A DNA stretch of 53,983 nt, from positions 1 through 53,983 of IMG/VR virus record IMGVR_UViG_3300027985_001102. The stretch is one strand, 5' to 3'. The stretch is from a virus. This document shows positions 38,697 to 47,587 of the stretch, one piece after another. The position numbers and the translations under genes were made by a program. The notes below the pieces were generated by a model. That model was not told the DNA's origin, ran no database searches, and saw only the letters and a program-made list of their open reading frames with translations. Every line of letters begins with the position of its first letter. Position 1 is the stretch's first letter.

Positions 38697-39580
38697 ACCA
38701 CGATCTCCGTTCCAGTGATGATGCCCTTAGCCACAAGGGCTGACATGAGCGCCCGCAGCGTTGCTGTGTCGGTGTTGTACCAATTGACGGTTGCTCGTGC
38801 GGAGGCAGTCTGCCCGTGGAATCCGAGTAGCCCCGTTCCACCAACCCCGCTTGAATTGATGGTTACGAGAATGTTCCCACTACCATCTTTCAGGTACAGA
38901 ACACCATCATCCTCGCCAGGATTCCCGGCCCCTGGCGCTATGGTCAGGTTCTTGCCGTTGCCAGATGTCACAGGAGCGACATCAATCACTCTGTGGTCGG
39001 TGTTCGGGAGCCTGATATCCGAAGTCGCAATCCAGCCTGAGGAATAGGTAATGAACTGGTTTGCACTGCCAACTGGCATCGTGGCAGCCGCATAGGCCTC
39101 CACCAACTCGTTCTGGGCATCGGCCCAGCCACGCGGACTGTATTGTGTTCCTTCGGTACCGATGATCTTGCGCAAACCGGCACCAGAGCGAATGGCAACG
39201 AGACGCTCAAACACGTAGTCTGAGTTGGCAGACCCGTCTGGATTTACTCCATCATTCACCTTGCATCGAACGATGTAACTGTCTTGTCCAGATGCCGGCC
39301 ATGTGGTCGTTACTACACCATCAACCGAGGAAGCATTCACTGATGTCCCAGTTGCCCAAGCGCCGTTGTCGAGCGTGAGCGTCGGAGCATCTTTGCTTGC
39401 CATGGGGGCGTTCACATCGGAGCTATCAGCAACGGAAAAGGTGACCTTCCAAACCTCGGATGTTGGCGTCTCGAGCGCAAACGTCCCAGTAGCGCCATTG
39501 ATAGCGTCGTATCCACGGCTGCCAAACGCGTCACTGGCAGGGTCCCCATCGATGGTGAATCGTGCGAGGTTCGTTGTCAT
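38693..39580 (-). CDS. Tail fibre-like protein
   Basis: 295 residues from ATG 39580 (AGGAG upstream). Beta-rich Thr/Val/Asp sequence (VVTTTWPASGQDSYIVRCKV), RSGAGLRKIIGTEG, then repeated Gly turns (APGAGNPGEDDGVLYLKDGS) and a C-terminus ending in GTEIVV. Typical of distal tail-fibre stems; no endosialidase or peptidase motif seen. Confidence 0.6.
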   Translation of the reverse strand: MTTNLARFTIDGDPASDAFGSRGYDAINGATGTFALETPTSEVWKVTFSVADSSDVNAPMASKDAPTLTLDNGAWATGTSVNASSVDGVVTTTWPASGQDSYIVRCKVNDGVNPDGSANSDYVFERLVAIRSGAGLRKIIGTEGTQYSPRGWADAQNELVEAYAAATMPVGSANQFITYSSGWIATSDIRLPNTDHRVIDVAPVTSGNGKNLTIAPGAGNPGEDDGVLYLKDGSGNILVTINSSGVGGTGLLGFHGQTASARATVNWYNTDTATLRALMSALVAKGIITGTEIVV

Positions 39581-39924
39581 GAGATTGAATCTCCTGCGAC
39601 ATTGACAGCAAGCTTGCCCCACCACCGATTGTGCGCTGCCTCACGCAAGAGCAAGCGATGAGCGCCACCTTCCTGCGGTGTTATCACGATCGATTTCGGT
39701 GGAGTTCGGCGGAAGATTCGACGCTGGTAGCTCTGCTGACTAGGACCAATCACCTCAAATATGAGCGGAAGCACAACGTACTGTGGCAGCGTGCGCGCAT
39801 ACGATACCGAAACCACAAAGGAACGCAGCGCAGATGGTACCGCATCAGGATCGTCCCGAGTCAGATCGATACGATCCTCTCGTAGATACCTGGGAGAAAT
39901 CTCATCCTGCCAAGGATTGCCCAT
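39577..39924 (-). CDS. Unknown fibre-region protein
   Basis: 115 residues. Contains LRSFVVSVSYARTLPQYVVL and RRTPPKSIVITPQEGGAHRL, a beta pattern. Overlaps neighbours. Not recognised; a structural part of the tail tip is likely from position. Confidence 0.55.
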   Translation of the reverse strand: MGNPWQDEISPRYLREDRIDLTRDDPDAVPSALRSFVVSVSYARTLPQYVVLPLIFEVIGPSQQSYQRRIFRRTPPKSIVITPQEGGAHRLLLREAAHNRWWGKLAVNVAGDSIS

Positions 39925-40331
39925 CAGGGAACCTCCACGTCGATGTGGACAATAACCGTGCCACCAGCCGCCCGCGCCATCGCTATCGAGTAATGCCCCT
40001 CCGTGGTAGGCGTGAACTTCTGTTGTGCACTCTTGCCAACCGTGGAAGTGAACACGACAGGGCCAGGCTGTGGATGCTCAACAGCCCATGCCGTGAACAG
40101 CCTTCCTCCTAGAGAAAAGTCGAATGGAAGTGACCCTGCAATCTGAGCAGAGATCGTTATTTGAGTCCCAACAACACCAATCCAACGGAGGTGCGGCCGT
40201 CCAACGTGAGGATTCAGTCTCGATGGAGCACCTGGATCCAGCGGCCCAATAGTGCCAGAAGGACGTGCTGGGTCCAGCCACGTTGATTGAGTGACACCGG
40301 AGATCCCGATCGTAAACTCTTGCCCGCTCAT
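39924..40331 (-). CDS. Unknown beta-rich fibre-region protein
   Basis: 135 residues. IGVVGTQITISAQIAGSLPF and TTEGHYSIAMARAAGGTVIV have the alternating strands of an immunoglobulin-like or jelly-roll fold (the end resembles a 'lets-you-see' Ig repeat: G-x-Y/S-I...). Possibly a fibre side domain. Confidence 0.55.
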   Translation of the reverse strand: MSGQEFTIGISGVTQSTWLDPARPSGTIGPLDPGAPSRLNPHVGRPHLRWIGVVGTQITISAQIAGSLPFDFSLGGRLFTAWAVEHPQPGPVVFTSTVGKSAQQKFTPTTEGHYSIAMARAAGGTVIVHIDVEVP

Positions 40332-41008
40332 GGATAGTTTCTTGTGACTGTCATCACCGTGTTGAAGCTGTGCACTTGTAGGCCCACTACAGCATTCGCC
40401 CCCGCCTCTCCCAATATGATTAGTCTGTACAAGTTGTTTGGTGAAACAGATTCAGAAAAGCCTGTTAGCGTAATCAAATGTGCTGATTCGTAAGCACCTA
40501 CAGCCGGAGATGGGTCATTGGCGGTGGCCACAAGCACGCCAACCGCAGCACCCACATCTCTGTACAATGACACATTCGGAATTGTCGCTGGGAGAGCCCC
40601 ATGCCCACCTGCTCCGGTCACAATCACATTCAGCTCTGTCAACGTCCCAACGTGCGGGAGACAGACGAATGGCAGCTCGGCAGATGAGGCGCTGGTCACA
40701 TCATCCTGATAGATGTACCTAGACCCATAGACGAAATGATCTAGGTATGGGGCATTCGTGACTGGATATGTCCTACCAGATGAGTAACTCGCATGCTCAA
40801 CGTACGGCTCTTGGAAAATGAGATCTCCAGCTCCAGGCTGAGCTCGCAGCTTATCAGCTCCAAAGATCACAGGATTCGTCGGGTTGTAGGTTCCACCCGC
40901 AGCGCCATCGATGGCGTTCGCGTGGTCGATATCCAACGCGTTCATCTGTGCCGAGGTCAAAACCTCGTACAGCGCCCACCCGAGAACATTTGCCCGCGAA
41001 AAGCTCAT
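40328..41008 (-). CDS. Tail fibre-like protein
   Basis: 226 residues from ATG 41008, the ATGA-coupled start. N-terminal SRANVLGWALYEVLTSAQMN and NPTNPVIFGADKLRAQPGAG resemble the virion-attachment end of many fibre proteins. The rest is beta-rich (LTELNVIVTGAGGHGALP, YRLIILGEAGANAVV). Confidence 0.6.
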   Translation of the reverse strand: MSFSRANVLGWALYEVLTSAQMNALDIDHANAIDGAAGGTYNPTNPVIFGADKLRAQPGAGDLIFQEPYVEHASYSSGRTYPVTNAPYLDHFVYGSRYIYQDDVTSASSAELPFVCLPHVGTLTELNVIVTGAGGHGALPATIPNVSLYRDVGAAVGVLVATANDPSPAVGAYESAHLITLTGFSESVSPNNLYRLIILGEAGANAVVGLQVHSFNTVMTVTRNYP

Positions 41009-41361
41009 ACCAAGTCCTCCAGTTGGACCATCTTGGGGGCAGAAACTGGACGAGCGTACACACGCCACCCTCGCCACCCAGGATTTGACTGATCAGCGTC
41101 CGAGCGATCACGCTGAACAACGGGCCGTCGAAGACAATCGGTCACATCAAACAGCCCATTTCGCCCCATATCGCGCAGAAAACGACGCTGGACAAGCCCC
41201 TTCACTGCTTCGGTCACCTGCGACGCAGATACAATGAACCCGTTCGTTGCAGCCCATCCAGACAACATGAGCTCGATTTCGCCAAGCGTTCTGGCCCCAC
41301 CCCCGGTGGCGAGTAGGTTGTAGATCGTCATTGCGACGGTCGATGTTGCTACGCCTCTCAT
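41005..41361 (-). CDS. Unknown small protein with winged-helix-like pattern
   Basis: 118 residues. TIYNLLATGGGARTLGEIEL, VSASQVTEAVKGLVQRRFLR and a strand GRNGLFDVTD follow a winged-helix order. It is odd in a fibre cluster. Coupled to both neighbours by ATGA. Function unknown. Confidence 0.5.
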   Translation of the reverse strand: MRGVATSTVAMTIYNLLATGGGARTLGEIELMLSGWAATNGFIVSASQVTEAVKGLVQRRFLRDMGRNGLFDVTDCLRRPVVQRDRSDADQSNPGWRGWRVYARPVSAPKMVQLEDLV

Positions 41362-42047
41362 ACTCCAAACCCCGTCAGATCAAGGGAAGAAAGATCGAGA
41401 ATGAACCCGACCTCGGTCACCACGACGAACGAGCACCACGACGGAAGAACACCGCGCAGGTACGCATGGATGCGCTCAATTGTCCGCTCCTCGGACGTGG
41501 TAGGAGGACCAGAATGCCCAACATCAAAGAGCACATAGAGAACGAAGTCGGTCGAGTAGTTGGGCACAATGCTGGCTACCATCGGGGGGGACTCAAGGCT
41601 CGCATGCAGAGGCCCGAACGCCCGTCCGTGCTGGGTAGTGGTACTGGCACCCGGTTCAAGGATCTCGATCCGAGAATCGATTGCCTTCAGATCGGCATCC
41701 ATATGCGGACAATCCGAGCGAATCGACGCCACAAACGCGGCCCACAGCCGAATCCTGTATGCGGACTCGCACTCACCCTTCGCACGCACCAAGCCTGTGA
41801 GCCCCTCGTAGTACGGGATCCCATCAGTTGCCAGGTGCGGGAAGAACTGTAGGACAGCCCTTTCCTTTGCGGACCAGATTGCGGCGAGCCCCTTGGCCCG
41901 AGAACGCCTCCACAACCCATCAAGACCCGTGTCGTCCTTGGCAGAGCCACCGCGGCCCACAGACCGCCTCATGGCGTAATACACGCGTGCAGACGGAGGA
42001 GGGCCACCACCGACCCTAAATGGGCAGGGATTGAGGGCTCCAATCAT
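41358..42047 (-). CDS. Baseplate/tail protein, Mu gp48-like (YmfQ family)
   Basis: 229 residues from ATG 42047 (GGAGG upstream, ATGA overlap). Central LAAIWSAKERAVLQFFPHLA, YEGLTGLVRAKGECESAYRIRLWAAFVAS and the C-terminus (VVVTEVGFILDLSSLDLTGF) fit the place and size of Mu gp48, which joins baseplate and fibres. Family match is moderate. Confidence 0.6.
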   Translation of the reverse strand: MIGALNPCPFRVGGGPPPSARVYYAMRRSVGRGGSAKDDTGLDGLWRRSRAKGLAAIWSAKERAVLQFFPHLATDGIPYYEGLTGLVRAKGECESAYRIRLWAAFVASIRSDCPHMDADLKAIDSRIEILEPGASTTTQHGRAFGPLHASLESPPMVASIVPNYSTDFVLYVLFDVGHSGPPTTSEERTIERIHAYLRGVLPSWCSFVVVTEVGFILDLSSLDLTGFGV

Positions 42048-42547
42048 GCGACCTCCAGCAGGAACTTTGCATCGGCGGCAAGTCCTGTTGCTGGGTTCCA
42101 CGTTGTGACGTTCACGACCAATGGGTTCGTGGTGTCGACCCACGCGTACGCTTCACGACGTGCTGCATACGTTGCCACAGCAGCGAGTGACATCGCACGC
42201 GCCCATGGAAGTTGAGTCGTTACACTCGCACCTGACTCGTCCAAGTAGGATGAGGCAAACGTGACCGTGTAGACACCTGTCCCAGTACGCGCGACCACCG
42301 GATGTGCCTGCTCGCCATTCGGATTCCATGCCTCGGCCTGATATGCGACACGCATGGTACTGACACCATCGTATTCCGCTACGACCACGGCCCTGGTCAC
42401 GTTCGAAACATTCAACCCGCCCACCTGATGGAACAGCAGATTGAAGGCTTGAGCGGAGATGTCTGATTCTGGATTCTCAACGGGGTACAAATCCCGCAGA
42501 GTAGGTCCGAACGTGTCCCGTGATACCCGAAGAGGAAAGCCACTCAT
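42044..42547 (-). CDS. Unknown baseplate-region protein
   Basis: 167 residues. VSNVTRAVVVAEYDGVSTMR, GVYTVTFASSYLDESGASVT and VTTWNPATGLAADAKFLLEV; a beta-rich protein with a Gly/Thr pattern. It lies between the J-like and gp48-like genes. Possibly a baseplate-fibre connector. Confidence 0.55.
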   Translation of the reverse strand: MSGFPLRVSRDTFGPTLRDLYPVENPESDISAQAFNLLFHQVGGLNVSNVTRAVVVAEYDGVSTMRVAYQAEAWNPNGEQAHPVVARTGTGVYTVTFASSYLDESGASVTTQLPWARAMSLAAVATYAARREAYAWVDTTNPLVVNVTTWNPATGLAADAKFLLEVA

Positions 42548-44136
42548 AGCTGGTAGACTCCTACTCTGTTGATCGTGAGCATGTTGGGTCCGTCAGCCAC
42601 GTCTGCCGGATAGCTTGGGAGTGAAGGCGTCGGGTATCCTGAAGGCACAAGACCATCCGAAGCGCTGGCGCCGAGTGCCTCCATGATGCGCACCGCAAGC
42701 ACTCCACCAGCACGGGATGGGTATGCGTCGAGCGTGTCTGGAAATCGGCGGCATCGGGTACCACGTGGGTCTGTTGTCACGTCGAACAGATCGCCTGGGC
42801 CGAGTTCGTCGAAGTACTCCTCTACGGTGTCCGATATGATCTCATGCCTGGCGATCAATGGACTGACAATGTCGCCTGCGCTGATGTCGTCATTCGCTGT
42901 GGAAAGGACAACGGCAAATGTATGCGTGCCAGTCTGCTGAATCGACGCTAGCTCCAGCTCCACGAACAGGGATCGGGAAGAGTCCCAGAACATGAGCGAT
43001 GGGCAATCAGCGCCTGTGAGTGTCGACATCGCCGGCACGCCGGGAAGGGTTGTGTCTCCTGTAGACGTTAGTTCGAACTCGGTGGAGCTTGTCCATGTAG
43101 ACACGTACGGTCGAGTAGAGTTGTAGGTCGGCCAGGGAGATGCGTCGGCAAATCCCGCATCGGACCCAACCGCCAAACCAAGCTGTAGGGCAAACTCCAC
43201 TGGCTCGGAAACGGAAGAGACAACGAGCACCAACACGCGACCAGGCACAACCACGGAAGCGGGTGGTGTCAGGTAGGAAGTGCCGGCCGAAATCGTGGAC
43301 GTTGAAGGAATGCGAGCCAACGGCCCCACTGCCCCCGCTCGTTTCTGTGTGAGCGCAACAATGGTTGTACCTGCATGCAAAGCGCATGGGTAAATGAAGG
43401 CATCCTCGATTGAATTAGACGCAGCACGAGTCCAGGCTCGGAAGTGTGCATCATTCCCGGCTGCCTGCTTCTTTTGAACGTCAGACTCTATTCGAGAGGC
43501 GTATTCGCCATCTGTTTCGGTATTCGTGCCACCACCGAAGTTGGTTGCCACCGTGGCGACCGGGCCCATGCTCGGGTCGCGAGTCACCCATGTCAGCTTT
43601 GCGCCAGCCTCGAGGTTTGTCGCAGCACCCGTGTTGATCGCCTTCATGGAGACTGTGGCAGACCCGCCGGCCGGGGTCGTTACAGTCGAAAACACCTGGT
43701 ACTTGTTTCCAGCAGCATCTCTGGCCTGATACGCGAGCGCATCGGGAATCGTGCTTGATCCGACAATGATCGTTCCAACTGTCGCTGGAACTGTGACAGT
43801 CCCGCTTCCGCCAGTCGCCGCAAGTCGAGTCTTACCCCAAAGACGCCCGTGGTACCCCTCGAGCCACGCTGTGTTCGCGCGATTGATCCGAGACTGGTCC
43901 GACAGGAACGCTGCCCTTCGCTGGTCCCCTTGTCCCATCAAATCGATGCCGTTAGCTTCGTTCCACCAACGACTACCTGGTTGTGTTGCCCGCTGGATCT
44001 CGTCTTCCGTGAACAGGGCGCCCGTCTCTGGATTGATTTGACGACGGAGTCCTTCACGCCAATTGGGCATGATAATTCGGTCGCGGACCTGTCCGCGAGC
44101 GAGCAGCTCGAACTCTCTGTCCACGGGGGCCGTCAT
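42544..44136 (-). CDS. Baseplate J-like protein (Mu gp47)
   Basis: 530 residues. N-terminal part RQINPETGALFTEDEIQRAT, ARWLEGYHGRLWG-type helix, a beta domain (SGTVTVPATVGTIIVGSSTI, YQVFSTVTTPAGGSATVSMK) and the characteristic TETDGEYASRIESDVQKKQAAGNDAHFR helix of baseplate J/gp47 proteins. It forms the wedge of the contractile-tail baseplate. ATGA overlaps with both neighbours. Confidence 0.85.
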   Translation of the reverse strand: MTAPVDREFELLARGQVRDRIIMPNWREGLRRQINPETGALFTEDEIQRATQPGSRWWNEANGIDLMGQGDQRRAAFLSDQSRINRANTAWLEGYHGRLWGKTRLAATGGSGTVTVPATVGTIIVGSSTIPDALAYQARDAAGNKYQVFSTVTTPAGGSATVSMKAINTGAATNLEAGAKLTWVTRDPSMGPVATVATNFGGGTNTETDGEYASRIESDVQKKQAAGNDAHFRAWTRAASNSIEDAFIYPCALHAGTTIVALTQKRAGAVGPLARIPSTSTISAGTSYLTPPASVVVPGRVLVLVVSSVSEPVEFALQLGLAVGSDAGFADASPWPTYNSTRPYVSTWTSSTEFELTSTGDTTLPGVPAMSTLTGADCPSLMFWDSSRSLFVELELASIQQTGTHTFAVVLSTANDDISAGDIVSPLIARHEIISDTVEEYFDELGPGDLFDVTTDPRGTRCRRFPDTLDAYPSRAGGVLAVRIMEALGASASDGLVPSGYPTPSLPSYPADVADGPNMLTINRVGVYQL

Positions 44137-44573
44137 GATCCCACCACGAACGAAGAAGAGCGTCGACGGTTCTGCGCCTTGTTGACGTAGGTCACTTGGA
44201 CTTCAGCCCAGTCGTTTTCGACCAATGGGGTGACCTTCTCAAGCTTGATCCGTCCGTCGCGTACCAGGTCGCCAAGCGCCCGTTGAGTCTCGGCGACAAT
44301 GAACCCAGGTGCAGACGGGTCGAGAATCTTCAGATCACCGAAGCGGTGACCAACGCTTTCGACTGCGGCACCACTTCCGCGTTCGATACCAAGCGCGGCA
44401 AGCACAGCGGCATCAGTAGGCTCAAACCCACGAGAGATCGAAAGATACTCCCCAGTGCTTGGGTCGATCGCGTCCGCAAGGATCCCAGGCGGGACTGTCT
44501 CGTCCACAAAGCGCTCTTCGAGGAAGAATCCGGCTAGGGAAGTTCCCGCAGGTGGGACGACTGGCAGAGGCAT
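44133..44573 (-). CDS. Baseplate wedge protein, Mu gp46-like (DUF-GP46 / gp25-like)
   Basis: 146 residues. Segments STGEYLSISRGFEPTDAAVL, RFGDLKILDPSAPGFIVAET and VENDWAEVQVTYVNKAQNRR match the gp46 order (central helix, then DGRI...V). It precedes the J-like gene as in Mu. The upstream side is occupied by the opposite-strand lipoprotein gene, so transcription must cross it. Confidence 0.75.
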   Translation of the reverse strand: MPLPVVPPAGTSLAGFFLEERFVDETVPPGILADAIDPSTGEYLSISRGFEPTDAAVLAALGIERGSGAAVESVGHRFGDLKILDPSAPGFIVAETQRALGDLVRDGRIKLEKVTPLVENDWAEVQVTYVNKAQNRRRSSSFVVGS

Positions 44574-44632
44574 GCCTGATCGTACCGTGCGAGACTGTTG
44601 CCTCGGCGAATGGGTTGGTTCATGCTTGCAGG

Positions 44633-45433
44633 ATGTGGTTCATATGGCTTGCCATCGTGGTTGTTGGATGCTCGAGCACATCGGAATCGAGTATGTCGAG
44701 CGACGCAGGCGCGGACACGTTCGATGCCACCGCCGAAGCAGATGGGGACGCTGCCGCCGAAGACGCTGCCGCCGATGAAGATGTCCAGGCAGATGTCTCA
44801 ATTGAGTCCGCCAATTACGACGTGAATCCAGACGGATACGTCCAAGACTCACACGAAGATGTCCCGCAAGATGTCCAAACAGATGTCCCGATGGATGCCA
44901 AGCTGGATACCCAACCGGATGTCGACCCGACGATCGACCCATGCGATCCACCAAGCCAAGAAGTGCGTCGGTGCACAGACGCTTGTGGGGACGCTGGAAC
45001 GGGAACCTCGACATCAACATGCGCAAGCTACCTCACATGCAGTTCAGACGAACCAAAGGAAGCCGAGCAAGCCGACTGGTCCGTGATTCTCCCGCCTGAA
45101 TCCCTGGTGCACCCAGGGCTGGACGGGAACGGTGTTGCATGTGACCGGATCTGCGACGGGTTCATTTCGTACGCGTTTCATGTTCCGTTTGGCAAATGCG
45201 CCCGACTCACATCGTCTGGGGAACGATCGTTCGTAATTGAACCGCAGACATCTGTGGTTGACTGCTCACAGGCAGCGGAATGCCTCATTGTGCGGAGCAA
45301 TCCAGGCAATCCGCCAAGCATTCCCAGTGGTGACGTGGTGCTCGTGATCGGTGCGGGTGACAGTCCTTCGTGGGTCCGTGTCGAAACCGAGGACGACTGG
45401 TCTCAGGACCCATGCGCGCTCACGTGTCCCTAG
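44633..45433 (+). CDS. Asp/Ala-rich lipoprotein, likely moron gene
   Basis: 266 residues from ATG 44633. Signal WFIWLAIVVVGC (lipobox VVGC, Cys13), then a long low-complexity linker rich in Asp, Ala and Val (for example DVPQDVQTDVPMDAKLDTQP), then a Cys-rich domain (RRCTDACGDAGTG, CDRICDGFISYAFHVPFGKC, CSQAAECLIVRS). This architecture is typical of myxobacterial surface lipoproteins. It is the only plus-strand gene inside the late tail block. TTG 44615 is an alternative start that would add a positive charge. It may be expressed in the lysogen to alter the host surface. Confidence 0.75.
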   Translation: MWFIWLAIVVVGCSSTSESSMSSDAGADTFDATAEADGDAAAEDAAADEDVQADVSIESANYDVNPDGYVQDSHEDVPQDVQTDVPMDAKLDTQPDVDPTIDPCDPPSQEVRRCTDACGDAGTGTSTSTCASYLTCSSDEPKEAEQADWSVILPPESLVHPGLDGNGVACDRICDGFISYAFHVPFGKCARLTSSGERSFVIEPQTSVVDCSQAAECLIVRSNPGNPPSIPSGDVVLVIGAGDSPSWVRVETEDDWSQDPCALTCP

Positions 45434-45735
45434 TCGAGGGGACAGAAGAGCGCTGGGATCGATGGCAGCGAAGGCAGCCCAAAGGGAGGTAGTCCTACGC
45501 TCGGCCACGGCCACGCCAATGACGGCATGCCTGGCAGGTTCGGCAACGACGGCACAGCGGGAAGCGAAGGAACTCCGAACGAAGGCAATCCCACCGTAGG
45601 CCACGGCCAAGATAGCGTTGGCATCCCGGGGAGCGCTGGCAACGACGGCACCGAAGGAAGCCCTGGCACAGCAAACGACGGAATCCCAAACAGCGACCAG
45701 GACCAGTCGAGCAGGGGGAACGCGCAGTTGCTCAT
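45430..45735 (-). CDS. Proline/leucine repeat protein next to the spike gene
   Basis: 101 residues from ATG 45735 (ATGA overlap with the spike gene). About 30-residue units repeat (GIPSFAVPGLPSVPSLPALP, GLPSFGVPSLPAVPSLPNLP, GLPPFGLPSLPSIP), each ending in a WPWP motif after GMPxL. Extended PxLP helices could form a rod or wrap the spike. Ends in FCPLD. Its stop overlaps the lipoprotein stop by 4 bases. No known family assigned. Confidence 0.6.
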   Translation of the reverse strand: MSNCAFPLLDWSWSLFGIPSFAVPGLPSVPSLPALPGMPTLSWPWPTVGLPSFGVPSLPAVPSLPNLPGMPSLAWPWPSVGLPPFGLPSLPSIPALFCPLD

Positions 45736-46457
45736 GGGGTTGCTACCATCAGCGATACCGACGGCAGACCCGGCGAGGGCCCACACAAGACCGGCACGCC
45801 AACCGCAGCGGGCACCAGTGGATTCACGCCTACCACCATCCCGCCAACAACCGTAACGTTGCCAACGATCGTAATGCTACCGTTTGTGATCTCAATACGA
45901 GCGGAGCCGTCTGGGGATCGAATGATTGCACCTTTCGAATCGAGAATGACCGAGGACCCATCTCCCTGAACAATGGTGACCGTTTCCTCTTCGGGATCGA
46001 GAGTGATCGAATGGCACTTCCCCGCCACCCCCCCGGAGAATGCATATGGGCAATACAAGACCTGGATGGTTCCATTGGTGCTCCCGTCGACGTCATCGAA
46101 GGACAAGAACCCACCTCCGTACCCAACGAGCGCGATCGTTCCTGGTTTTGGGCTCGGGAAAGCTCGGTTCCACCGAAGGTCCCGATACGACACAGGAATC
46201 AGATCGTCTGACACTCGTACGGCTTCGCACTCGGTACCAATCGTTTCGTTGTTGATCTCCTCTGGCACTCGTGGACGCCACACAATGCCTGGAGCACCGT
46301 AGGCCTCAATGTCCTGTCCCACTTCACCATCGTCGGAATCGAATCCACCGATCCCACTTCCGCCTAGCAAGACTGCGTTGTGGGGCCCACTCGTGGTCGA
46401 ACCTTCAATCAGAAGCAAGGCCGTGGCCCAGTTGCCGATCGTTGTTGGGTACATCAT
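45732..46457 (-). CDS. Baseplate spike protein, Mu gp45/gpV-like
   Basis: 241 residues. An N-terminal OB-like part (ATALLLIEGSTTSGPHNAVL, GTIALVGYGGGFLSFDDVDG) is followed by a beta-helix-like stretch (ITLDPEEETVTIVQGDGSSV, SARIEITNGSITIVGNVTVV) typical of trimeric membrane-piercing spikes. The start is ATG 46457 or 46454, both after GGAGG; the longer TTG start would include the ribosome site. It is the tip of the tail tube. Confidence 0.8.
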   Translation of the reverse strand: MMYPTTIGNWATALLLIEGSTTSGPHNAVLLGGSGIGGFDSDDGEVGQDIEAYGAPGIVWRPRVPEEINNETIGTECEAVRVSDDLIPVSYRDLRWNRAFPSPKPGTIALVGYGGGFLSFDDVDGSTNGTIQVLYCPYAFSGGVAGKCHSITLDPEEETVTIVQGDGSSVILDSKGAIIRSPDGSARIEITNGSITIVGNVTVVGGMVVGVNPLVPAAVGVPVLCGPSPGLPSVSLMVATP

Positions 46458-47587
46458 ATCCTCCAAAGCCCCTTCGCTACCAGGTCAAGATTTGTTGTGT
46501 ATCCGGAGTCTGCATCGCCTCGCAGCGAACACCGTGTGACCAAGTACGGTCCGGATGCCGGCCCACCGATGAGATCGCACCGAACATCAGCCACAGTGTC
46601 GACCCCCCATGGCACCCGTTCTTCCCCGTTCCAGTAGGACAGCCCATCACACTCGATTCGCCATGTGTCCTTTTGCCTTGATCGAAGCGACATTTCGCGA
46701 GCCGCTCTAGATTCTGCCTGCCCTTGAGTTTTCATGGCGTCATCGATAACGATGACCGGACGATGCAATGTCGCATCCACGAGGGTTGTGTCACGTTCGA
46801 GTGCGCGAACCTTTGCTTTCGTGTATTCCTTCCCTCCGCCTACACCAAACACCGCTAGATGTGTTGGAACCTGTTCGAAGTCTTGGGTCCGCTCGGCCTT
46901 TATCACGTTGTTGGACTTGCCGGCTGGGGGCTGTAACGCCTGTAAGGTGTATACGGGAGACTGCCCGTCGTCCGGTGCGCCGACCACAATGCGACCGTCT
47001 ACTGCGTCCCAATGACTCAGATGGAAGCGGCTCAGGTGACGCTCTACGAAGTTGTAGATCGTTTCAGGAGGGGCAACCTTCGCCTGATCCTCTTTGATGT
47101 CATCAAGCACGACTGTCCTTGAGCCTTTGCCCTGTCCAGTCATCAGATCGACGGCCAGATCGGCATCAAGGATAAAATCGGCCTCGGTCAGTCCAAGAGG
47201 CTCATACGCCGAAAGCAACACGTCCTTGAGCGTACCCTTTCGAATATTCACCGTCGGGGAACATGAGGCAAACGACGCATCTGCCAGGACCGAACGAATC
47301 GTAAGCTGCACCGTTGCACCCGTCGACGCACTGAGAGGCATACGGGGAGCAATCATTCGTCCCTTCATACGTGGCCTACCGTTGACCCATACGACGAACT
47401 TGCCCCCCACACGAATCGCGTCAGCCGCTGCCTTCCAAGTGCCATCGTCGCCAATCTCAACCAAGCACTGCGCAGGTTGAAGCAGATCATTGATGAATTC
47501 GAACGATGTCACCCGGTCGCACTGGAACGCTGCACCAGAGCGGTCCGCGCTCGCGATCACCACCTCATCGTTGGGTCGTGTACTCAC
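46454..47587 (-). CDS. Baseplate hub protein, Mu gpP (gp44)-like
   Basis: 377 residues. SADRSGAAFQCDRVTSFEF, ADAIRVGGKFVVWVNGRPRM, a middle domain with GQGKGSRTVVLDD and ETIYNFVERHLSRF, and the C-terminal KDTWRIECDGLSYWNGEERV and TRCSLRGDADSGYTT fit the gp27/gpD-type hub family. It sits between the N- and gp45-like genes as in Mu, forming the hub that joins tube and spike. Confidence 0.8.
   Translation of the reverse strand: MSTRPNDEVVIASADRSGAAFQCDRVTSFEFINDLLQPAQCLVEIGDDGTWKAAADAIRVGGKFVVWVNGRPRMKGRMIAPRMPLSASTGATVQLTIRSVLADASFASCSPTVNIRKGTLKDVLLSAYEPLGLTEADFILDADLAVDLMTGQGKGSRTVVLDDIKEDQAKVAPPETIYNFVERHLSRFHLSHWDAVDGRIVVGAPDDGQSPVYTLQALQPPAGKSNNVIKAERTQDFEQVPTHLAVFGVGGGKEYTKAKVRALERDTTLVDATLHRPVIVIDDAMKTQGQAESRAAREMSLRSRQKDTWRIECDGLSYWNGEERVPWGVDTVADVRCDLIGGPASGPYLVTRCSLRGDADSGYTTNLDLVAKGLWRI

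Noticed and set aside
44459-44632. Longer N-terminus for the lipoprotein (324 codons)
   Set aside because: It would bury the signal peptide and overlaps the gp46-like gene on the other strand; the lipobox sets the start near 44633.
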